A stretch of DNA of 64,000 nt from Glandiceps talaboti (lineage: Eukaryota > Hemichordata > Enteropneusta > Spengelidae). This document shows positions 1-13,587 of this stretch, piece by piece; within the stretch, counting starts at the first letter, position 1, and the number at the start of each line of letters is the position of its first letter. The stretch is from NCBI RefSeq assembly GCF_964340395.1, contig NC_135552.1, forward strand, positions 19,009,681-19,073,680, in the 5' to 3' direction. A program made the translations under genes and the position numbers. The notes beneath the pieces were generated by a model. That model saw only the letters and a program-made list of their open reading frames with translations, did not search any database and was not told the DNA's origin.

Positions 1-1156
1 ATACAGCATTGCAACTGTTTTACATCTATTGCTACACTGCTTTGCAATGTGTCTACATGTGAAGGGTCATCATTCAATCATAACTCATGGGGTGAATGTA
101 ATATAGGTCTTTCAGATCCTACAACCTGAGTGCTTACATATCTGAGTGAATTTAGTAACTGTGATGTGAACTAGGATTCATCAGTTTTGTGCAGTTACAG
201 TTTGAAAACATAAACTGGTTTGGAAATCTGGTTACCAGTACTTTTACTAAGAGTTCATTGAACATGTCTACTTGTTGACTGGTCATGGGGGCACTATCAT
301 ACATCTGTTTCCTCAAGGGACTATGGGTCACCCCTGCACAGCTTGTTTCCAGAGAGCAAAACCTGAAGGAAACAGCCTTAGCATTTTATGTTGATATGAC
401 CCACATGCCAAGAGAAACTAATATATGGTGTGCCTCGAGTCAGACACGTCAAAGTGTGCTAAATATACCAGTTATTTGGATCAGACGGGGGATATGACAT
501 TCAAGGGAAAATGTTTGCTGAATATAGTAAAAGGTGGTTTTCAGTTTTATGGTATCCCAAGTGAAAGCTTTTCCATCTCATACATTACTTGCCTATTCAT
601 TGTATACTTTTTGCCACAGGCAATTTTACCAGGGCAACAGTTTGTACTTTAGCTTCTAATTGCACTTTTATATAAACATGATTACTTCCTCTACTTTACT
701 GACATTCACATGCTTAATCCTGAATTTTGATAAGTTTTCTGGGAATAAACTGTGTAATCTTTGCTTACTTGTCTGACTAATATAATACGTGTAATGCTTT
801 GAGAAAGCTAATCAGAGTGGTTAGAAAATTGAGTTTTCTTACTATTTACTAATACAAATATACGATGTCTGTACATATTAAATACAAACATGTGCTAGCC
901 AGTGATTGTACTGGCTCATAAATTATTTCAATTTCTGGATTAGCTCAATGAAAAATGTCAGTATCCTACTTATAATGTGGTTTTGGAGGTGGAGGTTAAA
1001 TAACACAGAAGGTCATCACATGTAAACTTTGTAGCACATGTCATCAAGTAAATAATGGCCATTAGATGACTATTTCACGATGTAAACACTCTTCTCTCAC
1101 AAACATTTCTTTCCTGATTGGAACATTTCTCAGTGATTTACTTGACTTGTTTACAG

Positions 1157-1286
1157 TGACCCACATGTCGGGTTTAACTCAGCTATCAACAAAATGGACA
1201 AGTTACTTCCTGGACCACTCCTAACCAGCAGTAAAAAACAAGTGAATTTTGGCTACTGCACAAGAGAGACTTCCAACCCTTATTTT
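1157..1286 (+). CDS. Putative internal exon of an unidentified small plus-strand gene
   Basis: An open stretch follows a pyrimidine-containing acceptor (ttgtttacag). It codes for 43 residues including NKMDKLLPGPLLTSSKK and FGYCTRETSNPYF. The first base completes a split codon, and the exon would end before a weak GTTAGG donor in phase 0. The next candidate exon at 2741 starts in phase 0, and the one after that also joins in phase. Codon content looks coding. I do not recognise the protein. The frame also stays open across the proposed donor to a stop 14 codons later, so this could be a terminal exon instead. Confidence 0.4.
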
Positions 1287-2740
1287 GTTAGGATGACTAT
1301 CACAACAACCCAAATCAAGCTCTCTCACTTCTGATTAGGATTAAAATTTTAGGATGAAAACTGACTGTTTTGGCAGAGCTATGGAAAGAATTGGGCAAGA
1401 ACAAAAAAAGATCCTTTGTAATCCTTATTTTATACACAACACTAATGCAATGATTCATGATAAGGGATTTTACATCTAATAGCAGATCTCGCGAGATATG
1501 CAAGTATGCCAAGCAACAATGGTTGTCAAATGTGTACGTGGCCAAGCTTTACAAGCCATAGCCATGTGCGATGACGTTGACAACAATAGTTTTGCTAAAC
1601 GTTTGACACTTTCAGCATGACCACTCTCCAGTGGTTGCTATGGATGCAATAACTAACGCGGGATCTCGTGAGATCTGCCAAGAAACAAAAAATGGCTTAT
1701 TGAAACATGACAAGTAAAAAATGAGATATTGTGTACAGTATTAAAAGTTAGTACCATGTAAAATCACTGTCTTCTATTGACAGGTTGATTAGCCCAAAGA
1801 CTTTGCTATCTGAAAACTTAACATAATAGCTTGTCAATTCTGACAAACGACATTGTTATAGCAGCATAACCAAGTCTCTGGGCGACAGGTTGATGATGGA
1901 CAACATGAAAAAAAGAAGTTCTCAAGATATTCATCTACACAACTAACTGATCAATTTACAATAGTAATATTTCAGACTAAAGCAAAACGAAATCAAAGTG
2001 AGAGTCGAGTCCGACAGATAATCCACACACCCAATTCTTTCATTGCATAATCTCCTGAGATTGGAAATTGAATTCCCATTCCTCACAAAAAAAAGTGAAA
2101 CGGGCAATGTCTTGTAAAGTCAGTAACTAACTAACTAGGAGTTGCTAAGAATCATTGACGTAAAAGAAAATCAGTTTTGTAATGCAGTAATTAACCCGTT
2201 TCCCTTGAAAACATGAATTTTGATGTGCCATAAATATCCTTTTCATCATCAGCAATTCATTTTATTCCTTTGTGGAAATTGGCTATTATTAAGACATCTC
2301 CTGCCTGGAGGTGTTTCAACCTGATTTAATTGCTAAGTCTGAGTCTGGATTGTAGTCATGGCAACAGTCATGGCAACATTAATGTCCTTATATATCTGCA
2401 CTTATTTTTTTCTTTTAATGTTTGCTTGAAGATGACAACTGTATAATATATTATTTACAACTGTATAATATATAACACAAAAGGAATGGCTTCGGCTAAT
2501 TTTCAAGTAAACAGCTCATGAATTTGGGGAGTTAGACAAGATGAAAACAAACATATTACGAATTATTTCCCAGTAATTTGCCAAAGTAAAAATTTCAGCA
2601 AGTAGAAAGACTGAGTTTAAATACTAGATAGCATGCAAATAAAACCTTGTTCTTTAATATTTGGATAAACTATGGTTCCATGGAGAACTTGATGGATTTC
2701 AATGGATAACATCAGAGTCTACAACATTTCACTTTTACAG

Positions 2741-2781
2741 ACCGGCGGTGTCGTTTATGCAAATTACATTGACAATAAGAG
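2741..2781 (+). CDS. Putative small exon of the same plus-strand gene
   Basis: Acceptor cttttacag and donor GTAACT bound 41 bp coding TGGVVYANYIDNK plus two bases of a split codon. It joins in phase with the exons at 1157-1286 and 3181-3253. It is locally CpG-richer than its surroundings. The protein family is not recognised. Confidence 0.4.
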
Positions 2782-2921
2782 GTAACTTTCTTTTAAACTA
2801 TTTAAAATCAAAATCTATTTGATAAGCTCCATCCATAGATGTTTGATATGGTCATTCTTTGCTCAAAGCATTGTAAACAGAAAGTTTTATTTTTGTTTAT
2901 TGTTTGTTCTTGTATACTTAC

Positions 2922-2974
2922 CTTGGACAGCGTAGGATGCCAACAATGCACCAGTGTGAAATGAACAAAGTAAC
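2922..2974 (-). CDS. PTPN4: PTPN3/4-like exon 5 ([13 protein letters not shown])
   Basis: A 53-bp exon lies between acceptor ...tatcaccag and donor GTAAGT. It completes the split Arg codon from exon 4 and reads [17 protein letters not shown]. This matches the FERM segment that follows the FRVKFF block in PTPN3/PTPN4. It ends with one base of the next codon, so the gene continues left, but I found no further exon in 1-2900. Confidence 0.85.
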
Positions 2975-5900
2975 CTGGTGATACAAATGAAATAGACAAC
3001 ATGGGCCATCAATAAAGATACCCTATTAATATAAAGTACATTTCCAAATCTCTACTGGAAATATATTTATCATTCTTTCTTTCCATTTTTCATCCTTCTC
3101 TCAATGTTATAATAATAATATAATAATAAATAATTATTTCATTCGTCATGTAAAATATGAAATTTCCTTTGCATTGACAGGAACTACATAGACACACAGA
3201 TTTACTCCAATAATGAATCCATGAAAATTAAAGATTACAATACGTACAAATAAATACATTTAGCAGAGATTACATGTTATTAATAAGTTGAATTGATCTT
3301 GGCACCAAACTAAACTTAAACCTGTTTGTACATGCATGTGGTACTCTGGTACTTTTATGTTCTATAAGATTGGCATAAAAAATTAAGACAAACTTCCGAA
3401 TAAAATACACTATATATGGAATGCAGAATACATCACACTTTCATTTGATCCAATGAAAGCTGTTGTCTCATACTAGTACAAGCCATAAAGGTATCTCCAT
3501 TTCATCCCACATTCATATTTTGTCTACTTGTAGGCACTTGATGCTATCACAACATTTAACCTGTCTGTTTTGCCTGTAAGAAAACACCCTTCACTTTTCA
3601 GTCTCTTGTCTATAATTCATGCTACAACTGCTGACATCAAAGCATAGATGAACAGAACCTGTTACAAACTGCGGAAGTAAACAACTGAATTGGATTAATA
3701 ACACTTGGCAGAGCATGTTGGAAGTACAGAGACTTGTATTACATTTCATCATTTGATAAGAACAGTTGTATGACCTCTTTACATTACAGTTCACATTCAC
3801 AAACAAATTTGGCATTTCCTGCACACATAAAGAGGCCATAAAACTGTTCTTATCAAACCATGAAATGTAAAGTCTCTGCTTTTCCAACATGCTGTGCCAA
3901 GTATTATTAATCCTGTTTGTAACAGGTTTCGTTCATCAATGCTTCGATTATGGCGGCATTTGTATGTTTGCGGCTTCTCAACTCACCTTCCTTCAACTAT
4001 GTCTTTTTTGAGTTGTAACACATACTGATACCGTGTATACTCCTCTTGAAGTTTACTGGGATCAGATACAAAGAACTTTACACGAAAATAAAAGTAATAG
4101 GGAGCATCTACAAAAAAAAAAGAACGCAAAAATAATTACATTTTAACTCAATTCAGATGTAGTCTAGTCCCTATACGGTATTGTTACGATTTATACCTCC
4201 ACTCACGACCATGTTAGCATCCAGACTAATTCAGATGTTGAGAAGGAATTCATTCATTTGATATACACTAGCTAAACTGTGGAAGACTTCCTCTATGATT
4301 TGGTAACTAGCCGGATAGTCTTCTGTGCATGCAGAGTAAAATAAACTATAGTCCTTGAAATATGTAGGTTTAAATTAGATCTTCACAGCTGATTCATGTG
4401 GTTACACTTTAGTGGTACGTGTTGTCATGCACAATTTGGTTGCCTGTGGGTACAACTGTTCTAACGTCTGGAAGCATTGATCAATCCCTTTGTGCACAAA
4501 ACAAACAAACTCATACATGTATGTATGTAATCCTGTGCAAGATATTTCTTTACACTGAATACCATATCAATGATTACATCTCTGGGAAACTAAGTTTTGA
4601 TTTCCTTCTTTAGTGCTCTGAATGGCAATGCCATACATCTCTAGGAAACTGAGATTTGATTTACTTCTTTAGTTGTCTGAGTGGCAATGCCATCTCTAGG
4701 AAACGAAGTTTTGACTTGCTTCTTTAGTTGTCTGAGTGGCATATAGACTGTCAGATACACCGTGTGTTGTTCAGCCCTATCAGGCTTCTCAACGATGCAG
4801 TTGATAGTGTTGCATAAATGTCATATCTGACAGACTACGAGGGACACTGTCCTGCATCAAATACCATACACTGGTTAAATCTCTCTCTCACACACACACA
4901 CTTACTTTTAACTTGCTTCCGTAGTGATTTGAGTGGATCTAGCCACCTCATATTATCTGGGTCTGTGTCAGTGTCAGCAAATTTCAAACCAAAATAATCC
5001 CTTTCTAATAAATCAAGGAACTTGAATGAAGACTCTAGCAGTGCATCTCCTTTGGCTCGTCTCTGTATAAAAGAAAAGAAAAAAATGAAAAAAAGAACAC
5101 TTTAATATTTTCATTTATGAACAGAGATGATTAAATCATAGGTTAGGAAGACATAATGATGGAAAATGTGAAAAACTCCTGCCATGCATGTATACCACAA
5201 TAAATTGTCAGTAAATTCAAGTATACACATATACGAATTACTTTCATTATTTTGCCTATAATTTCAATCAAGTTTCATGAATGTCCAACTATACAGGTCA
5301 AGTTGATCAAAATTTATACTGTATTTCGTAGACATGGGTCTCAATAGAGCTATTCCCATGGCATCATCGATACTATGGGAATAGTCCAGTTGCAACCCAA
5401 GTCATACATATGCACATGTACAAATACATGGACATGCTCTATTCAACGACGAGTAGATGATTTCATTCACTTCAGTCTCAAATGCACATTTGTAGATAAA
5501 ATCTACCTCAATTTCCATCTCTGTGTTTTCCCCCAGTGGTCCTCATCAAAAGTTACTCTTACTTGCTAAGATATTATCAATGTAATTTACCATATTTTCT
5601 TTAATCCTATTATCAGTAAGGTAGACAAACCATTTTAATTCCACATGCATGTAATACAATGTACATGTTCTTTGTATCACCATTATCATTATGGCTTGCA
5701 ATTTTATATTTCAATCATAATTACAAATAGTGCAAATATTATAAGGCTTTTAGTAAAACTAAGTATCCACCTGTCTACTAGCTTGATTCATGACTCCACC
5801 TGTCCAATAGTCTAGTTGTCTTGTTCAACATGATAGCAAAATCACAAATGTGGTCAGAAGATACGTTTACAATGTAGGTTTATATCACCACTGCATAAAT

Positions 5901-8900
5901 GAAAGGGCTCTGGCTATGGCAAGAACAGATTACAGAATCACTGGCCATTTTGAATACCATAAAACTTAGACTCTCTCACCAGTCCTCGGGAGCATAGCTT
6001 AACGGGCTGTTTTGTATGTATCGATATCTACCGAATATTATTGTATCTTGAATGTCTTTGAACCGACTACATAGGGCTAATCATTTGCTGATGTGTTACT
6101 GCGATGCTCTGCGTTATTGTGATGCAGTAACATGTCAACAAATGATTTAGCCCTATGTAGTCGATGAGGGCCGACAGTACAAGGATAGTAAAGAACAATA
6201 ATTATGTGGTAGCTATCAGTACATACAAAACAGCCCTTTTAGTGATGTTCCCGAGGACTGTGAGAGAGTCTACATGAAACCTTGACTGGTGAGAGAGTCT
6301 ACATCATTACATGAAACCTTGACTAGTGAGAGGGGAGAGTACTGTGCCTGTCAACAGATTTAAACTCATGGTCAATGTAACCCGATGATGTACAATTTTC
6401 TTCTGATACATTTATTAACAGCTGTTCAAAACCTGCACTCTAATGTCAGTACATTTTACCATTTAATGTACTCAAGGGAAAGTCACTTGCATTCAAACAA
6501 AAATGTTTTTCTTCAATGACATTTAAGCTAGTAAGCAATATTACATAACATATTTTTCATTTCACATTAATTTTTATATTGATTGTAAGAAGGTTACTGC
6601 ATACTTAATCTACATTGTTTGTATTTTATCTTCCAACTCATAAATTTTACAACTATTTGTTGTTCTTATATGAGAGTCAACAGTTATATACATGTACAAT
6701 ACACTGATATAGAGTTGATTATTGTGATAGTGATATGAATACAAAACTTATTACCTGACAGACTCCCATGATGCCCCCCCCCCCCCCCTCCCCCAATATG
6801 ATGCGCTAGTGCAAGTGTGGCATACTCGGGGTATTTGCACAAGTGCTTGCAGTGTTCTGTGTGTCCATAAAAGTGCAGCACAAAACACTGCAAGCATGAG
6901 TGCAAATATCCCTGAGTAGCCACACTGGAACTCACATGGAATGGGGGTTCTGTTATTATTACATGTTTATCCGAAACAGCAAATTTCCTCTAGAGTTGTC
7001 ATTAGTCTTGAATTTGATACTTACTGTCAGTATGCAGTAACAATATGAAAACATGACAAGCACAAACTGTAACATGATACAAGTATATTAAACAGTGCCA
7101 ACATTTTGATATCAAGTTGTAAAAACTTCTACTATAGCTTTTAGACAATGTTGTCTTAGTCTGGCATTGGGTCACAGGAAAAATTGTATTCTGGCTGGTG
7201 AGAATGATGCCAACGTAGTTTCAAGTCATCTCTAACTCCTATACTTTTAGGTGATGTCTCAGTCTGGCATTGCGTCAGCACAAAAATAATATTCTGGCTA
7301 GTGAGAATGATGCCAACGTGATATCAAATCATCTCTAACCCGAGATCTTGAGATCCAATGATGGATATCACTACAGTAATGTTGTCTATACTTCAATAAA
7401 AACACTTTTTTTTTAAATGCACTTTTGATTCTGAGTTCCATCTATACTTCAATACAAATATTTTTTTTTTTAAATGCACTTTGAATCTGAGTTCCAATAT
7501 TTGACTATTTGTATCAAACAAATTATTCAAATTCAATTTGTAATAATACTCATACATATTGATTGCATAAATGAAATATGGAATGGTAATTCATAAACCA
7601 TATTATCAAAATCCATTTACTAACCTACTACATAATAATTATGTCACCCACTACATTATGTCTGAAATTTAAGCTAAATGTAGCTTTCATCTCAATATAT
7701 GATGGATGAAACTATTTCACAAAACAATAAATTTATCTTATGTATGCACATTTGATTTCCACTATGATTAAAACTGTCATAAACCAGAATGTCATTTAAA
7801 TGCCAAGTGAAACAAGGTCGGCTGGTGGTGTACATAAAACAGAAAACAAAGGGCACTCCACCTGTAGCTAAACACAGCATGTTATGACTTGTGACTTTGA
7901 GAGGTCACCTTTCACTGACCATGTTCCTAACATTCTCTGCAAGGATAGTATTTAGATGAAATCAATTTTAACCATCGCCCAATATTGTCTGCAAGGACAG
8001 TTGTCAATATTAAACCATATAGCCCCACATTCTCTGCATGGATAATTTTAAATGAAAACAATTTTAATCCATAACCCCACATTCTCTGCAAGGATAGTTG
8101 TCAATTTTTTTACCATAACCCCACATTCTCTGCAAGGATAGTTTTAAATAAAATCAATTTTTTCACCATAGCCCCACATTCTCTGCAAGGATAGATGTCA
8201 ATTTTAAACCATAACCCCACATTCTCTGCAAGGATAGTTTCAAATGAAATCATTTTTTATAACCATAGCCTCACATGTCTTGGCAAGGATAATATTTGGA
8301 TGCAATAAATTTTTCCACAGTCTCACATTCTTGGCTATTTCCTGTGACCTTCAAAATAAATCCTGTAAATTACAAATAACCTTCCACACACCACTGTGAA
8401 TATAATAATCCTAACATAAACTATTTCATACTTTCTCACGCTTAATTGAAATGTTGTACCCTACATTTAGTAAATACACTCTCCCACAGTAAATCATGTA
8501 TAAGAACAGTCTAAGCATGTCATTCACTTGTTTCTGCTACAGTAAACAGTCAGAATCCATCAGATTTAATAATTGAAGTGTCACAACCTTGGAATAAATT
8601 TCATATTGTAGCTGTAACCAATCTCCAAGGGCTATCACAAGTGATGGCAGAAAGGAGATCGGAGGGGGCATAGGTTGAGTCATAGCAGTCTATCTATGTG
8701 ATAATGTAATATTACTAGGTTGACCATTTCTATAGCTACTTCAATTTTATACAGCACCTGATCCAGCACTGAAATTTCCTGTCAGAACTATACTGATAAA
8801 AGAAGACTGAAATGAGAATGTTTGCTTTGACAGGGTCAATGAAACCAGAGGTCCTGCTGATTTGGTGTAAATATTGGCCAGACTAAGTATAGGTCATGGA

Positions 8901-11900
8901 CTGACCAGACTAAGTGTAAGTCATGGACTGACCAGAATACCAATGGAATTGTTATAACCTAAAACCATAGAAAATTCTGGAGGGGTTTATTGGAATAAGC
9001 ATCATCTGTGTAAAGAAGACAGTACATGTATCTATATATGTGGGATAGTGTATATTAACCTAAAACCAACAACTAACACCTGGACAGGTTGATTACTATT
9101 ACCATATGTCTGTACAGCAAAGAAGTACACTGAGTTTACCAACATAAAGCCACTAATACAGATGTAGTGGAGAGGAGGGAGGGAGTAGTGTTCAAAGATT
9201 GAGTACTGCCTGAATCTGTGCAGCAAACCAGTATACGTGTACGTGTACATACAAATGTAAACTTACAAAAGTACAATAGTCTAGTGTCACCCCAACCTGG
9301 ATCAACTTCAGTTTTGCTAATGTTTTGTTCATTATTGAAAATATCATATAATTTCTCATGTTTACAAAAAATTCAAAGAATTCATAAATTTACACACAAT
9401 CTCATTTTCAATTTGTTAAGGACTTGTTGAAAACTAAGATAAGAATAATCCAAACCAGACACCTAGAAACTATCATACCCTGATATCTTGAACGTTAATG
9501 AGTTCAACCACATCAACTGATAACACCCGCATGTACATCTAACTTCTCTAAATAATTCATCTACACGTGTACATGTATCTCCATCTAGGGATGTGATGAC
9601 TTCAAAAACTAAACAAACATAAGTTCAACATGTAGTAAAGTCAATTTCAGTAAAGACTTACTTTCCTTGGTATTTTCATTTGTACATATGTAGCATGTGG
9701 TATTCTTCATATTATTACATATGTACCAGAGATTACTTGCACTGGTGCTGTGCATGCACATACTAGTGGTATTTGCATTGCCGTGCAACATCAAAAACAT
9801 TATTGCATACCTGCATGCAAATGATATGCAAATGAGGACACAATCGTTCATTCTACTAGTACTATGAAAATGCAAGTGCATGATTGCATACTGTTATTTT
9901 TACGGAAATTTGTTGTTGCAGATAAACATATGTAATAGTAACAGAACCCACATGAGTGCCAGTGTGGGTACTCTGGGGTATTTGCACTCATGCTTGCAGT
10001 GTTTTCTGCTGCACTTTCATTCACTATACTCATGAAAGTACTGCCGCAGAGAACACTGCAAGCACTCGTTCAAATACCCCAAGTACTCCACAGTTGTACT
10101 CGCACATCATGGGGGTTTGTCATACTATTTGTCCACAACATGTAGTCTAGTACTATCCTCATCAAATCTTTCAGATCTAATAGAGACCACAACATTGGCA
10201 TCCAGACTACCCACAAGAAAGCTGTAAGACACAGTCACCACTTCAGTAACTGTTGATCTAACATTAGGAAGGGCGTGTCCCCTCTTGAAGGCAGAACTTC
10301 TATAAGAACTAAAGATTATGAAAATAGTACCTTCTGACATTAAGATATATCATTTACAAACAAAGTACTTGAATCTGTATCAATTGCAATTTTCATTCAT
10401 CAGGTGGGGGCTCTAAACATAGCAAAGAACTCAGAGCCCATGATATTTAACAAGATGATTCACAGCCACCATTAAATTGTACATGTACAGGAAAAGTAAG
10501 TTACACATGAACTAGGCAGCCACACCCATGATGATACACTTCCTCAGGACAACGACACAGATTTGAAGACAGTTTACAACTGGGTTTCATTGACCGACCT
10601 ACTTCTAATAATCCCCTAATCACGATTTATGGACTTTTTATCTATCCACAGACATAGCCAGCCACTTGTGTAAATTTCCACTTTGAAATGTATAATGATC
10701 TATACGTATAACACACACACAGTCTAGCCTCACTGTGTCCAAAGGTTCCACCTCATCAAAACAGGGTGATGCGTACCTGTGTGTGTGTGTGGAGATATCC
10801 ACACCAGGGAAATTCACCAACAAATTCATACTGTTACATCATCCATATTACACACAATAGTTATGAACATTCACAACTTGGAAAATCATGTTTTCAACTA
10901 AATCTTGTGATTTACATCTGGGGGAGTACAGAATTCACAGTGTTGTAACTGTTGCCTAGCTTTTAGTTCAGAGACTTAAGGTCTTTAATGTCTAGCATAA
11001 CATGGTCTAGATACATGTAGCTAGAGGTAATTAGACCAATGAAGAATCTCTAGGCTACCTAGCTCCCAAGCCTAGCAACTAATAATTATGTCCATACAGT
11101 CCCTCTTCATCATCTAAAGAAATACATGAAATAATATGCATATACACAGAAATGCCCAAAAAACTATGATCATCGCATGCTTGTTTCATATAGGCTGTTA
11201 TCCTTCAATAATTATAAGCCCATTGTACAACTGTCGACACCAGACCATGGACGAATGGAACCTGTTACAAACAGAGAAAGTAAACGCCTGAATTGGATTA
11301 ATGACATTTGACACAGCATGTTGGAAGTACAGAGTCTTGTATTACATTCCATCATTTGATAAGAACAGTTGTATGGCCACTTTGCATAATACTATATTAA
11401 TAGTTCATGTTCACAAACAAATTTTCAGTTCCTCTGGCATTTCATGTACATATAAAGAGTCCATAAAACTCTTCTTATCAAACCATGGTGTGTAATACAA
11501 GTCTCTGATGTTCCAACATGCTGTGCCAAGTGTTATTAATCCAATTCAATTGTTTACTTTCCCTGTTTATAATAGGTTACAGTGTCCACAAGGTCTGATG
11601 TCAGCAGTTGTATTTGGGCCACCTTCATTTTAATTAAGAATGATTAGTGACCGACTCTTTTCATGTGAATATATTTAGGTATTAACAGTTTAGGATATGA
11701 ATGCATGTCTCTTCACACTTGTGCTACTTATGTATGAGGAACATATTTGTAATTCTATTTCCATGCTTGTCAAAATAAACTACATTTCAAAGATACAAAG
11801 TTAGCACTGTAACATATCTTCCCCTGTCCCAATGCATATCTTACATAACATAACATAACCTAACCTAAGGAAAGTGTGTTTTGAGTTATACCACCAGATG

Positions 11901-13519
11901 AACAAACAAACTGTGTGCAATCAGGCATAATGTACCAGAACTCAAGTACTGCACACTGAGATACTTGTACACACAGATGGACTTTACTATAGGGATAATT
12001 GGCACACATAGAAAATATACAATATTTGTAAATTGCTCGTATAATTTACTTTTTTTACGAAAAACTGATTTATCATTATCAGATAACAGTCAAAATAAAC
12101 ACACTGCCATTACTGTATGTCTTCTTGTAGGTGCACCAAATCTAAGACAAACCATTCCAGTATATGTAGTAGTAGTACTGGTGTATCTCAAAAGAGATGT
12201 ATTATACATACAATTGTAAGCCTACCTGAAGTCTTGAATGACAGCAGACACAGCGATCTTAACTGCCAGTTTGATTTTTTTAAATTTGGCTCATTAGATG
12301 GATGAGCAAATTTTTTTAAAATGGCAATCAATAGGTAGTAAAGACCACAGGTAGGCTACATTGTAACTGTACATGCCATATCACTTAACAGTTGCGTGTG
12401 ACCCTGCACCGCAAGGAGACTTTCGCACAAAAATAAGATTTCTTTTCCATATATAACGTTCTGAATTGTAAATATGGAGAGCACTGCAGTCAGCTCATTT
12501 GGAGTATACTAAGCAATCTGGGACTTCTGTGTGTGTGCCCTTAAATGTCCTCAAATTAAATTTACTCACTATTACCTCATGACTTGAATTCATTATTTCT
12601 TTTGAAAGTAGCGCATGAATTGAGATTTAATACCATTGCAACACAGATTCACTTATTCTTATTTGGTCCAATAAATACAAATATTCTAAATACTGTTTTG
12701 TGCAGGAGATCTTTCTGAAACTAGCACATAAATTGAGATTTAATATACCATTGCAACACAGTTTAACCAATAATATTCTAAATACTGTTTTGTGTGGGAG
12801 ATCTTTTTGAAATTCAGCTCATAAAACCAACATTAATACAATTCTATACAGTACACTGCTTGAGTTCTGAGAATAACCGGTGAGTTTTGAGTTCATCGAC
12901 ATCTTAACAGATGGCTGTTAAGAGAAACCCCAGATCATTACTTCTATACATGTATGTCGTTTCCCCACAATTACTAAATCCTTAATGCACCAGGACATGT
13001 GGAAATCAAACCAAATTCTGTTATAAAATTGCTAAACAACTGTATCTAAACTGACATTGTAATGATCTATTAACTTGTCTAAGGTCTGCTTACCAATGCC
13101 ATGCCAAGAATCTAAATGAACTGTGGCAAACCAACATAGGGTTGGATATACTGTGATTTTATGGTCATGACTGCTGTTACTTAACCTTTAATGGGTTAGC
13201 GGGGAGAACACCAGCATAGGAAATAAAGACCTTTCTGTAGTCAGTGAGTCTTACAAGTAATTTCACCCTTTTACTTTCATTTATGTCATGTGTATTTACA
13301 AAGAAATGGCTTTCTGTAATCAAAACTGTGTCTGTCATATTTACACATACAAAAGAAGCAATAACTAATAGGATGCACAATGTGTCACCTGGGAGTCATT
13401 TTTTGACCAAACAGTGCTTTAATACTTGGATATGTGCATAGCATCACCTAAGGCCCCACAAAAAAAAAAAAAATTGTTTCTGGTCAGCACGTACATCACT
13501 TAAATACCCTTGTGTCTAT

Positions 13520-13587
<68 letters not shown>

